This document shows, piece after piece, positions 39,837-48,129 of a DNA stretch of 63,880 bases. The notes under the pieces are model-generated. The model worked only from the letters and a program-made list of their open reading frames with translations, was not told the DNA's origin and made no database searches. The DNA lies in the IMG/VR virus record IMGVR_UViG_3300022833_000010, positions 1 to 63,880 of that record, one strand, 5' to 3'. The stretch's first letter is position 1; every line of letters begins with the position of its first letter. Made by a program: the position numbers and the translations under genes. The stretch is from a virus.

Positions 39837-42800
39837 TCAGGGGCCGATGCCGTACCAGTCATTTCCGGGACGGATAGCTTCAACAATTTCAGAAGGAGTA
39901 ATCTTATTAACAGGGTCAATAAGTCCGTCATCTTTTGCGCGTTGTAAGTATAGTTTATAAGTCTTGTTTGAAAGACCAGCCTTGCGCATTGCTGCGAGGG
40001 TTTGTTTAATAGTACCTTGTTCTAGAGCATTTGCATAGATCTGTCTCAAGGCAAATTTAGCGGGAACCGCCTTACCTAAGTTTGTGAAGAAAGCATCGTG
40101 GATAGTTCCAGTTTCCACGTTATTCTTCGCGCCCCATAAGTGAAATTGTCGGACAATTACAGCATCGTTACTGTGATTACCGTTAACACCTAGCCCAATG
40201 GAAGCTTCTTGAATGGACTGTTGGGATGCAAACTTGTCATCCTTACTCGGTGCTTCGTATATGTTGAAGACTTTTTGATCTGTAATTGGATCTTTAAAGT
40301 CTATTCTTACTTGTTCCTTTACACGGTAACGTTGTAACATGGTTTTACCATCGAACGTAACCCAAGGAATATCTACTGATCCCGACTCTTTTACAAAGTC
40401 TTTCGCAATATCTTTCCAGAAGTTAATAAACTTACCAGTAACAGGAACTTCCTTTTCCAACTGACGTGACATAATTGCTGAAATCTTAGCGAATAAACGA
40501 GTACCTACAAGGTCTCCTGTTTCATCGGTTAGCTTCATTAAAAATGTGTGCATGTCTTCGGAGTTCTTCATACCTTCTCTAAACTCTGACCTTGCGGTTT
40601 CATAAAGAGAGTCGGTTATAGAGTTACCTTCTTTCGAGGCAGCTACTACTTGTTTCTTGATGTCTCGTAATTCATCAATACGAGTCCAGTTTTTTCTGTC
40701 CATTTCGAAGCTAATCTTAGCATCGATAGCGGCTTTAAACTTATCAACTTCTTTTGTTGAAATTGCAATCTTACCTTTCTTTGCTAGAACATCGGCAAAC
40801 TTATTAGCTACGTTTGCAGCTTTAGTTGCGTCTCCGGCACCATAAAAGGCAACCATGTTTTGATTCTTGGCAGCTTTCATAAGGTCTGTCCAGTTAAGAT
40901 CGAGATCAGCCAACTCAGGGATAGCTAGAAACTCAGGATCGTCAACTGTACGTTTTGCAATTTCATCATAAAGTCTTTGTTTCTTAGAAGTCTGAAGTAC
41001 ATTAGATAGTTCACCTGCAGCACGATCTCCTGTAGACAAGGAAATGATTTGAGCGCCAGAAGAACTAGCATCATTTTCAATCATCATCTTTGTTTTGTAT
41101 TCAGAGATTAGTTTTAAATCATCAGGTGTCCACTTAGACTTGTCAATTAACATTTTACCACCCATATGTCTATGTATACGGGTGTATTCTAATGCTAGTC
41201 GAGCGAGTTTACCTACTTCTTTTTCTTCAGTAGCTGCTACTAGTGGGTTAGAAAGAAATTCTTTGACTCTTCGATCAGGCTGAGTTGAACTCAACATATA
41301 ATCTCCGATTTTTAACAGGTTGTCTTCTTGCTCTTTAAAGGCATTAAGTCTTCCTTTTAGTGTCAAAGTGTCTAAAGGACTCCCCACCAAGGCACCAATC
41401 TGAACTTGAAGTTCTTCTAAGGCGTCCGCATCAATATTGTAAGCTTTGGCAGTGTTCAAGAAAGGACGTACAGCTTCACCCTTTGTAGGTGTTAGTAGCC
41501 CACGGTGATACACTCGACCACGAAAGTCAATAGAGGCGTCTACAGAGAAAGCTTGGTTACGTTGACGATGATACTTAGCTGTTGCTAAAACACCACGACC
41601 ATCATTACCACGAGACATAAAGAGTTTCTTCCACTCGTTCATATCATCCCACTTTTTAGCTTCACCACGTTTGTCGTTGAAGTAAATAACTCTTTCTGCG
41701 AAGTCAAAATACTCACTATCAACTTCATACTTAACTGAAGTAGCGTGGTTCAACATTGTAGAAATATCTCTGTCAATTTGATTTACATCGTAATCGGCAT
41801 AAACCTTTTCAGAAACAACAGGCATAGTGGTCTTACGGCCTCTGGCATCAAAGTACTCTTTACTTCCAGCCCTAGCATAAATCTTATCTCTAGGATGATA
41901 AATGCCAAAACGTCTAGCTGTTCGTGCTTTTTCAGCAGCAATTTGTAACTGACGCATAGGGCCGTTTACAATAGTAAGTTGCCGAGATACACTAATACCG
42001 CGTAATGCCTTATCACTAACTGGTCTACCTGTTTCTAAGTCAATAGGCGAAGAAGTACCAATATCTCTAAGAGTTGTTGTCCGTATCATTCCTTGCTTCT
42101 CAAGAGAGTTTATAACTCGGCTTCCGTCCTTGTGGAAGTCTTTAAGAGATTTAGAGCGTAACGGGTTCAGAGAACCTAACTCTTTATCAAACATTTGTCC
42201 AATCTTAATAGCAAGAAGATCATAATCGGCACCATCTGCTGTAGCAATAGCTTCCATTGCTTTTGCAGTAGCCTTGATAGTCTTCTCTTTTAAGTTGTCT
42301 AAAGCAAGTTTACGGTCTCTATTGTATAAAAACTCTAAGTCTAGAAATTCTCTAGCTTTGCCTCTAACATTTGAAATCTGCGAAGTGATCCAGCTGTCTG
42401 TTGGAGGTTTTGTTTTAAACAATTCTTTTATGTTTTTGCGTTTTGTTTCACTTACAAACAAATCTAAAAGCTTTTTAACAAGCTCCTTACGATTTGGGTA
42501 CAACTTGATAATTGGTTGAGTGTAAGCTGCTAAAGGCGCTTTACCATTAAAATAAGATTTCTTTGCTAACTTAGCTCCGTACTTACCTCTCCAAGTTTCA
42601 ATATAGCGATTATCTGCAATTTGACTATCTACAAGTTCAGAAATGGTATACTTTTTACCAAACAAAAATACTTCAGGATCATCTGCTAGTTTTGCAGTCA
42701 AGTTCCCAAATAGCTTACCGCGATCTGTTGATCGGTTAAACATTAAAGTACCTAAGTCTTGCACAGCATTGATAGTGAACTTTCTCATTACAGAAGTTGG

Positions 42801-44276
42801 TTTACCCCAAGGCTCACCACTAACGTTAGAACGAGTAAATGTTTGTCGAAGAACGTCAGTAATAACCGATCGTTGATTAATAGAAACGTCTCTGCCTAGA
42901 TCTGAAACAAAGTCTTTAATAAATTTCTTTTGAGCAAGTTCTAAACCTTCGCTATCCTGAACTCTTGCGAGCCTTTCAGTAAGAATGTCTGGTTCTTGTA
43001 CTTGAAGGTGACGACCTGCATTACTTGTGTAGTCTGTACCACTAGCAGACATAACCGAGCCTTCTCGACTGTTCTTAAAAGAACGTCTGCTACCTTGCTT
43101 TTGTGAAAGAGAGTTGCCTTTAAAATCAGTCAAAGCCAAAGCTTGAGCATTTTCTGCTGCGTCATTCTTAAAGTGATCTAGCAAGGCGGATCTATTTGCT
43201 TTAGACTCCATTAGTTCTTTAGGGTTAGAAAATCTTAAAGTCGTATTGCTATCGTTGGTCGAAGTAGGGCGCTTAATAGTTTGATTTGCTCTACGCATTA
43301 ACCCCATAATAGAAAGTGCTTTGCCTTCTGGAGAAACAAACTCTGAAGCTTCTAACTTACCGTCTTGGAATAGTTTAGCTTGACGCTCACCACCTAACAT
43401 TTTAATCTGTACGTTAGATCCTTGTGTACGCAGCCAAGCGGAGTAAGTTCGAATAGCTGGCATTATACCCGTTAGTTCTGAAGGGTGTATTTTTTCTAAG
43501 TTCCTAGGTTTTACGTTAGCTAAAGGAAGACTTAATAGTTCCTCTTGACTCTTGATTACAGGAACCATTGTTGATCGGCACTGCCAGTGCAAAGGAGGTT
43601 TGAACCTCTCGTCACCAATATCATAAACTTTACCGTTGTGATAAGAGCATACAGCGCTTGTTCTACCATCTAGGATCGCAGTAAACATAAACCCACTGAT
43701 CAAGTCAGAGTTTGCAGACATAACGCTATTCAAGGCGTTCGTTTGTGTTGCTGTAATAGAGGTTCTAGTTAAAGTACGTGCCTGATGTTCTGTAATCTTA
43801 GTTGTTTTTAAAACATCATCGATAATTTCATCAGGTGTTAACCCTTTAGCAAGTCCACCTTTTACTTTAGTTTGAATACGGACTAGTTCACCAGAAGCAA
43901 TGTTTTTAACATTACCAGAAAGAGACTTAACACCTTTAATCTGAGGGCCAGTAATCTCAAGGAGAAGGTCTTTAGTCTTTGGTTTTTGAAGTCTATAGAA
44001 GTTTTTCACTTCTGCGTTTAAGTTATTTGTGTGGAAAACAGTCTGGGAGTTGCTAAAGTCTAGCATACTCTTAACGTTGTGATCATTTAATTCTTTAGCA
44101 AAACGAGTTACCTCGGGTTTGACATTAGACCTCAAGTTTCCTTTTAGAAGGTCTCTAAGGTTAAACCTGTGTTTTTTAAGAATTGTATTATTCTTCGCTT
44201 GGACTCCGTTTTCGTATAAACGTACATCACCGCTATGGTCAACAATACGGTCAAAGATCTTTTCGTTAATAGACAT
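39837..44276 (-). CDS. MuF head protein fused to single-subunit RNA polymerase (putative virion RNA polymerase)
   Basis: 1479 residues. Residues about 165-240 are a MuF (SPP1 gp7) domain: RTSITATQTNALNSVMSANS, then FTAILDGRTSAVCSYHNGKV and FKPPLHWQCRSTMVPV. Residues about 340-880 are unassigned and helical. The C-terminal part shows the T7/N4-type polymerase series: DFRGRVYHRG (917-926), motif A NDASSSGAQIISL (Asp1069), motif B KNQNMVAFY (Lys1137 to Tyr1145, T7 spacing), and motif C TIHDAFFTNL (His1393, Asp1394). All catalytic residues are kept. Gene order portal-MuF-scaffold-capsid says it is a virion protein; MuF proteins bind the portal. Likely a packaged polymerase ejected with the DNA for early transcription (inference). 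Confidence 0.88.
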   Translation of the reverse strand: MSINEKIFDRIVDHSGDVRLYENGVQAKNNTILKKHRFNLRDLLKGNLRSNVKPEVTRFAKELNDHNVKSMLDFSNSQTVFHTNNLNAEVKNFYRLQKPKTKDLLLEITGPQIKGVKSLSGNVKNIASGELVRIQTKVKGGLAKGLTPDEIIDDVLKTTKITEHQARTLTRTSITATQTNALNSVMSANSDLISGFMFTAILDGRTSAVCSYHNGKVYDIGDERFKPPLHWQCRSTMVPVIKSQEELLSLPLANVKPRNLEKIHPSELTGIMPAIRTYSAWLRTQGSNVQIKMLGGERQAKLFQDGKLEASEFVSPEGKALSIMGLMRRANQTIKRPTSTNDSNTTLRFSNPKELMESKANRSALLDHFKNDAAENAQALALTDFKGNSLSQKQGSRRSFKNSREGSVMSASGTDYTSNAGRHLQVQEPDILTERLARVQDSEGLELAQKKFIKDFVSDLGRDVSINQRSVITDVLRQTFTRSNVSGEPWGKPTSVMRKFTINAVQDLGTLMFNRSTDRGKLFGNLTAKLADDPEVFLFGKKYTISELVDSQIADNRYIETWRGKYGAKLAKKSYFNGKAPLAAYTQPIIKLYPNRKELVKKLLDLFVSETKRKNIKELFKTKPPTDSWITSQISNVRGKAREFLDLEFLYNRDRKLALDNLKEKTIKATAKAMEAIATADGADYDLLAIKIGQMFDKELGSLNPLRSKSLKDFHKDGSRVINSLEKQGMIRTTTLRDIGTSSPIDLETGRPVSDKALRGISVSRQLTIVNGPMRQLQIAAEKARTARRFGIYHPRDKIYARAGSKEYFDARGRKTTMPVVSEKVYADYDVNQIDRDISTMLNHATSVKYEVDSEYFDFAERVIYFNDKRGEAKKWDDMNEWKKLFMSRGNDGRGVLATAKYHRQRNQAFSVDASIDFRGRVYHRGLLTPTKGEAVRPFLNTAKAYNIDADALEELQVQIGALVGSPLDTLTLKGRLNAFKEQEDNLLKIGDYMLSSTQPDRRVKEFLSNPLVAATEEKEVGKLARLALEYTRIHRHMGGKMLIDKSKWTPDDLKLISEYKTKMMIENDASSSGAQIISLSTGDRAAGELSNVLQTSKKQRLYDEIAKRTVDDPEFLAIPELADLDLNWTDLMKAAKNQNMVAFYGAGDATKAANVANKFADVLAKKGKIAISTKEVDKFKAAIDAKISFEMDRKNWTRIDELRDIKKQVVAASKEGNSITDSLYETARSEFREGMKNSEDMHTFLMKLTDETGDLVGTRLFAKISAIMSRQLEKEVPVTGKFINFWKDIAKDFVKESGSVDIPWVTFDGKTMLQRYRVKEQVRIDFKDPITDQKVFNIYEAPSKDDKFASQQSIQEASIGLGVNGNHSNDAVIVRQFHLWGAKNNVETGTIHDAFFTNLGKAVPAKFALRQIYANALEQGTIKQTLAAMRKAGLSNKTYKLYLQRAKDDGLIDPVNKITPSEIVEAIRPGNDWYGIGP

Positions 44277-44379
44277 AAGTTTTCCCCATTACTTCATTCG
44301 TGAGATTGATTTATAAGTCTGGACGCCAAACCTCATTGAGGTCGTTTTACAGGCTTTACCTATCCAGCTAGGTTAATAT

Positions 44380-44455
44380 TGGCTCTCTGTCTTGGAATCG
44401 AACCAAGCAACAGCTGATTAACAGTCAGACCGCACACCTTGTGCGCTACAGAGAA
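44380..44455 (-). tRNA. tRNA-Asn (GTT)
   Basis: Minus strand: acceptor TTCTCTG/CAGAGA, D-arm GCGCACAAGGTGTGC, anticodon loop CTGTTAA with GTT, T-arm CTTGG-TTCGATT-CCAAG, and an encoded CCA (44382-44380). The first acceptor pair and the D-stem are imperfect, but the anticodon arm and T-arm are canonical. Decodes AAC/AAU. Confidence 0.85.
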
Positions 44456-44475
44456 TATTTTATTAATGTAATAAT

Positions 44476-44552
44476 TGGACCGCGCAGTAGGACTCGAACC
44501 TACAACCTAGACTGTAGAAGAATCTTGCTCTATCCATTTGAGCTATGCGCGG
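44476..44552 (-). tRNA. tRNA-Arg (TCT)
   Basis: Acceptor CCGCGCA/TGCGCGG fully paired, TA at positions 8-9, anticodon stem AGATT/AGTCT around CTTCTAC (anticodon TCT), T-arm GTAGG-TTCGAGT-CCTAC, encoded CCA. Reads AGA, a codon common in this AT-rich phage but rare in many hosts. Confidence 0.92.
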
Positions 44553-44556
44553 TTAG

Positions 44557-44632
44557 TGGTTCTGCAACGAAGGTTCGAACTCCGGACATCTTCATTACAA
44601 GTGAAGTACTCTACCAACTGAGTTATTGCAGC
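44557..44632 (-). tRNA. tRNA-Thr (TGT)
   Basis: Acceptor GCTGCAA/TTGCAGA (first pair mismatched), D-arm with AGTTGGTA loop, anticodon stem CTTCA/TGAAG around CTTGTAA (anticodon TGT), T-arm CGGAG-TTCGAAC-CTTCG, encoded CCA. Decodes ACA. Confidence 0.9.
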
Positions 44633-44636
44633 GTAA

Positions 44637-44667
44637 GACACCCTTGTAAAATTATATCAAGGGTGCC
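44637..44667 (-). other. Ten-base-pair hairpin between tRNA-like sequences
   Basis: Minus strand GGCACCCTTG (44667-44658) pairs with CAAGGGTGTC (44646-44637) with one G-U. The U-rich side lies on the plus-strand reading, so as a terminator it would face the wrong way for the genes; a processing or stability element of the tRNA transcript is more likely. Confidence 0.5.
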
Positions 44668-44675
44668 TTTTATTT

Positions 44676-44756
44676 TGGTGTTAGTTATGGAATCGAACCA
44701 AGCTTCTCATTGATGTGACGCCTGTGACATCGTTTGAGACCGCGACCTGCTCTAAC
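44676..44756 (-). pseudogene. Degenerate tRNA-like sequence
   Basis: The 3' half is tRNA-like (GCTTGGTTCGATTCC, then CTAACACCA), and GTTAG at the 5' end can pair with CTAAC, but only five acceptor pairs form and no normal anticodon arm is seen (GATGT/ACATC closes a loop of ten). It abuts the portal stop codon. Either a decayed tRNA or one I cannot fold by eye. Confidence 0.4.
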
Positions 44757-46331
44757 TTACATATCTTCCATTGTGACCTGTGATTCCTGTGAGTTAGGAT
44801 TTGCTACTAAAGGATCAGTTTGAATTGACTTTGTAGCTTCTTCATCATTATAGTCAGCTGGAAGAAAATCATTAAACTTAGCAATTGTAACGAAAGTATT
44901 ACGATCAATAACGCCGGACTGATACCACTCAGCTACCAAGCGCATTGCGCCTTCACCACCAACAGTAGCAGCAAAGTCAGAAGAAAGTTGAAACTCAACA
45001 TCATTACCTGTCAAGTCAGTATCATACTTCCAGTTTATCATAAAAGCAATAATCTCTTGCATAGTACCGGAAATCTTAGCGTTAAGAGTACCTAGCTGTG
45101 CAGTTTGAGAAGCGTTACGAATCTCTAAAGCAATACCTGAAGCAGCTTGTTCTGGGGACAACATTCGAATACCCATCTTAGCCATTTCACCAACTGTAGC
45201 TTCGATAGCCCGATCCATGTCTGCAAGCGCACCAGTAGGTGTTTCTAAAACAGTAATAGATTCATCTTTACGAACTCGTAGCCAAGAACCTAGACCTGCA
45301 TCACAGAGCTTGTCAAATTCTTCATCTGTCATATCAGATTGAACAATTGGTGTGTAAGTGGCAGCGCCCATCAAAAGGTGATTACGGCGAGATACTTTAT
45401 TGTAAAGAGCAACTTCTCTGTCAATCAAAGGCATAAGTACAGGCTCTACGGCATCTAGTTGACCATTAAGCGGCCAAGCTGGAATTCGAGTTAATCGTTT
45501 ACCAAACTTCATAGGAAACTTGGTGTCATACTTAGAAAAACCACCATCAGCAGAGTCAGCATATTCTTGAGAAATTTCTCCGTTGAGTGCTTCTACTTGC
45601 TGACCGCCTCCTGATTTTTTGTAATAATCAAGAACTAAAAGACCTTCTTTGTCAAGATAGTGATCACAAACAGTATCAACATAATTAGGGTGCCAAGGGT
45701 TATCAGAATTATATTCTTCAGAAATGTATCTAGTGACTATTCGACTGAGAGTTTTGACTCTTGTAACAGGATGAGTATTTAACTGTACGTTAATGACATT
45801 CTCTGCTTTAATCAAAACAGGATAAGGTGCAATCATGTTTCTAACTTCAGGATCCATGTTTTCTAATTCTTCATCAGATACCGTTGGTCGGTCAACATAA
45901 ACCCAAGCACGAGAAGTTTGAAGCTCTTCCCAAATAGCAGCATCTAAGAAGTTAAACAAAGAAGCACCGTCTAAAGTAATGTCTTTTGTCAACCAGTTTT
46001 TTGCACTATCATCAATAAAATCAGGAAGTTCTAAAGAAGAAGGTTTACGCAGTAATGCGCTAATCAAAACCCTTGCATACTGAGTAGTCAAACCCGGAAG
46101 TTCAGCTTCAGCTTTATAAAAGTCATACTGTGCAGTAGTCATACTTGGAGAGAAGGGTAGAAGCAAGTTACTGTAATCGTGCTTTAGCAAGTCATCATGT
46201 GCTTTAGCATTAGCTTCTCCTTGGAGAATTGCGCGTGCCTTCTTCCAAAGTGGTTTCATAGACAAGTAAGCTGCAGAAGGCGTTTCTACTCCACGTTTAG
46301 TTGTATTAGCTGCTGTTTTAATTAGAGCCAT
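44757..46331 (-). CDS. Portal protein (DUF4055 type)
   Basis: 524 residues. The N-terminus (AAYLSMKPLWKKARAILQGE), FLDAAIWEELQTSRAWVYVD and the long C-terminal helix (EQAASGIALEIRNASQTAQL) match DUF4055-family portals. The dodecamer forms the DNA channel at the capsid vertex, and the MuF protein encoded below would bind it. First gene after the tandem promoters at 46494 and 46626; tRNA genes separate it from the MuF-polymerase gene. Confidence 0.85.
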   Translation of the reverse strand: MALIKTAANTTKRGVETPSAAYLSMKPLWKKARAILQGEANAKAHDDLLKHDYSNLLLPFSPSMTTAQYDFYKAEAELPGLTTQYARVLISALLRKPSSLELPDFIDDSAKNWLTKDITLDGASLFNFLDAAIWEELQTSRAWVYVDRPTVSDEELENMDPEVRNMIAPYPVLIKAENVINVQLNTHPVTRVKTLSRIVTRYISEEYNSDNPWHPNYVDTVCDHYLDKEGLLVLDYYKKSGGGQQVEALNGEISQEYADSADGGFSKYDTKFPMKFGKRLTRIPAWPLNGQLDAVEPVLMPLIDREVALYNKVSRRNHLLMGAATYTPIVQSDMTDEEFDKLCDAGLGSWLRVRKDESITVLETPTGALADMDRAIEATVGEMAKMGIRMLSPEQAASGIALEIRNASQTAQLGTLNAKISGTMQEIIAFMINWKYDTDLTGNDVEFQLSSDFAATVGGEGAMRLVAEWYQSGVIDRNTFVTIAKFNDFLPADYNDEEATKSIQTDPLVANPNSQESQVTMEDM

Positions 46332-46426
46332 TATTTACCTCATTATCTGGTTAACAGGCAATAAAGCCCTTCTAGTTGTTTTGTTTTGTTAAGTATATTT
46401 AAAGACAAACATAATCACTATTATAC

Positions 46427-46470
46427 CTTTAGATATACTTAAACTATATCTTTAGATATACTTAAACTAT
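46427..46470 (-). repeat. Two direct 21-bp repeats in the portal leader
   Basis: CTTTAGATATACTTAAACTAT occurs at 46427-46447 and again at 46450-46470, a 23-bp period, followed by a CCCT/AGGG hairpin (46471-46484) and promoter copy 4. An AT-rich operator pair or mRNA leader element is possible; no gene lies in 46332-46646. Confidence 0.6.
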
Positions 46471-46493
46471 CCCTTTAATTAGGGACACCTACT

Positions 46494-46513
46494 ATCATTA
46501 TTTGCGGGTATTT
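46494..46513 (-). promoter_or_regulatory. Putative phage RNA polymerase promoter, copy 4
   Basis: Identical 20-bp core, with transcript leader containing the CCCT/AGGG hairpin and the paired 21-bp repeats, 163 bp before the portal start. Confidence 0.75.
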
Positions 46514-46625
46514 ATTCTTGATAGAAATAAGGTCGTCAGGGTGAGAATTAACCCACCCTAACTAGATGTATTCCGGTCATCTTGAAGACAGAGAAGCTGT
46601 CAGACTTGAGAGCCTGCTTCACTGT

Positions 46626-46645
46626 ATCATTATTTGCGGGTATTT
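46626..46645 (-). promoter_or_regulatory. Putative phage RNA polymerase promoter, copy 5
   Basis: Identical 20-bp core one base below the endolysin stop, 132 bp upstream of copy 4. The tandem pair would give the capsid and tail genes the strongest late transcription. Confidence 0.75.
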
Positions 46646-46646
46646 A

Positions 46647-47162
46647 TTATTTAGGGATTTCGTAGTGAGGTCCGTCAATAAATGCTCGTCTACCCTGCTG
46701 CCTTTTCATTTCAATATAGGCGTCATGAGACTCTTTACCTGTATGTTCATCAAGGTAGAACGGCCAACCACCACCCCAACGAACACCTAGCTTTGTCTGC
46801 TTACAAGCCTTAGCGAAAGCGTCCGCAATAGTAATGTAGTGTTCAAGATCCCAAGACACCTTACCATTCTCATACGCAACAACGTCAATCGCCATGCCAT
46901 CTTGATGGCGAGAGCGACGAACTTGTGTTTTACCTTGTGCAAGTAACTGGTTTTGTTCGTGTTGAGAACGTAGACCACAAGTAATACCAAAGTCAATAGG
47001 GCTAAGCGGTAAGGCAAGACGTGCAACTTCAATAAGACGTGCATCTACGTCTAGCATTTTCATTTCAGAACGATTACCAAAATGCCAATCATAAGTTTTC
47101 AATTTAGCCTCCTTCTTAGCTTTTACTTCAGGTTTATCCTTAAACATTTTAGTTGTCTTCAT
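46647..47162 (-). CDS. Endolysin, M15 peptidase (VanY / L-Ala-D-Glu type)
   Basis: 171 residues. Zinc peptidase signature in order: GLRSQHEQNQLLAQGKTQ, SRHQDGMAIDVV (His and Asp ligands), KLGVRWGGGW, and FIDGPHYEI (final His ligand). Cleaves peptidoglycan stem peptides at lysis. No signal peptide, so it needs the holin encoded directly upstream, with which it overlaps by 4 nt. Confidence 0.9.
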   Translation of the reverse strand: MKTTKMFKDKPEVKAKKEAKLKTYDWHFGNRSEMKMLDVDARLIEVARLALPLSPIDFGITCGLRSQHEQNQLLAQGKTQVRRSRHQDGMAIDVVAYENGKVSWDLEHYITIADAFAKACKQTKLGVRWGGGWPFYLDEHTGKESHDAYIEMKRQQGRRAFIDGPHYEIPK

Positions 47163-47560
47163 TTAGGATTACTCCATTTCTCTATCATTTTCTCACCAGA
47201 GCGACCTACAACATAACCACCCACGCCGATTTGAAGTAGACTCCAAAGTTCTTCGGGAAGGTCAATCATAAGTTCAACTCCGAACATCAGCCCCATTAGT
47301 GGGAAGATGAGATAATTCATTGCTACAATAGAAACAATAACCATCATAAGTAGTGGACGCCATGTGGCAGTCAACCAGCTGTCTGATTTTGTTTCGCTAA
47401 GTACAATACTACCTCGAATAGATTCAAGAGAGTCTGTGTGATCTAGCAGAGCTAGTTTTACTTCTTTGTCAATGTCTTTAGCCTTGTCTGCGTCAGGGAT
47501 TATCTTCTTAACTAAATCCCCAACGATAGGTGCTAAAAGAGTAATAATTGATACTGACAT
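47159..47560 (-). CDS. Holin, GTA-type three-TM family
   Basis: 133 residues. Soluble acidic N-terminal part, then SDSWLTATWRPLLMMVIVSI, hydrophobic segments (about 70-100) and a third near LQIGVGGYVVGRSGEK. This pattern is the 3TM holin family of gene transfer agents and marine alphaproteobacterial phages. Forms holes that release the M15 endolysin. Confidence 0.87.
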   Translation of the reverse strand: MSVSIITLLAPIVGDLVKKIIPDADKAKDIDKEVKLALLDHTDSLESIRGSIVLSETKSDSWLTATWRPLLMMVIVSIVAMNYLIFPLMGLMFGVELMIDLPEELWSLLQIGVGGYVVGRSGEKMIEKWSNPK

Positions 47561-47561
47561 T

Positions 47562-48119
47562 TTATTTCTCCAATAATTCTTTTAATTCATTAATTTGGTC
47601 TTGTTGTTCTTTTAAAGCCTCAATAAGAAGGCCGACGATGTTACCATAAGATACAGATTTTATACCTTGAGCGTCCGTTGAAACAACCTCTGGAATAACT
47701 TCTTCCACTTCTTGCGCAACTACACCGATCTTACGAACACCCTCCATAGTGTAAGACACACCACGTAGGTTAATAACCTTTTCAAGAGGGTTCAAGATTG
47801 TTTTAATGTTTTCTTTTAAACGTTCATCTGAAGTTGTGTTAACATTTGTAGCTGTTACCAGATTAGCAGCAATGTTATCTACTGACATGTCCACGCTACC
47901 TGCTTTCAAGGTAAACAAAGACTTCCAGCCAGTACGATAGATCTTCAAAATAGGATTAGAACCTGCAGTGTCTAGCCAGAACTTACCTGCAAACAAATCT
48001 TCTGTTGGTGCAGTATTACCAGAGTGGCAAGTATTAATTGCAGCTAAACCTGCATTTAGATCAGCTGTGTAGGCGGTACCTGTTTGGTCCGCGCTAATAG
48101 TTAGTGTTGTCGTTGACAT
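47562..48119 (-). CDS. Tail-tip / fibre protein with S74 intramolecular chaperone, short
   Basis: 185 residues. A short beta-rich N-terminus is followed by the peptidase S74 chaperone: TSDERLKENIKTILNP (catalytic Ser/Asp region), KIGVVAQEVEEVIPEVV, YGNIVGLLIEALKEQQDQIN and a coiled-coil end. The chaperone trimerises and then cuts itself off. There is little fibre in front, so it may be a small appendage below the J-type protein. Paralogue of the C-terminus of 54515-55516. Confidence 0.82.
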   Translation of the reverse strand: MSTTTLTISADQTGTAYTADLNAGLAAINTCHSGNTAPTEDLFAGKFWLDTAGSNPILKIYRTGWKSLFTLKAGSVDMSVDNIAANLVTATNVNTTSDERLKENIKTILNPLEKVINLRGVSYTMEGVRKIGVVAQEVEEVIPEVVSTDAQGIKSVSYGNIVGLLIEALKEQQDQINELKELLEK

Positions 48120-48129
48120 TTAAGACTCC

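Noticed and set aside
44637-44667. Hairpin near the tRNAs as a terminator for the portal transcript
   Set aside because: The T-rich side faces the plus strand; on the gene strand the stem is followed by the tRNA-Thr sequence and no U tract.
46566-46790. Plus-strand open frame over the promoter pair and the endolysin end
   Set aside because: No ribosome site or motif; covers the 20-bp promoter motif and the endolysin stop on the coding strand.
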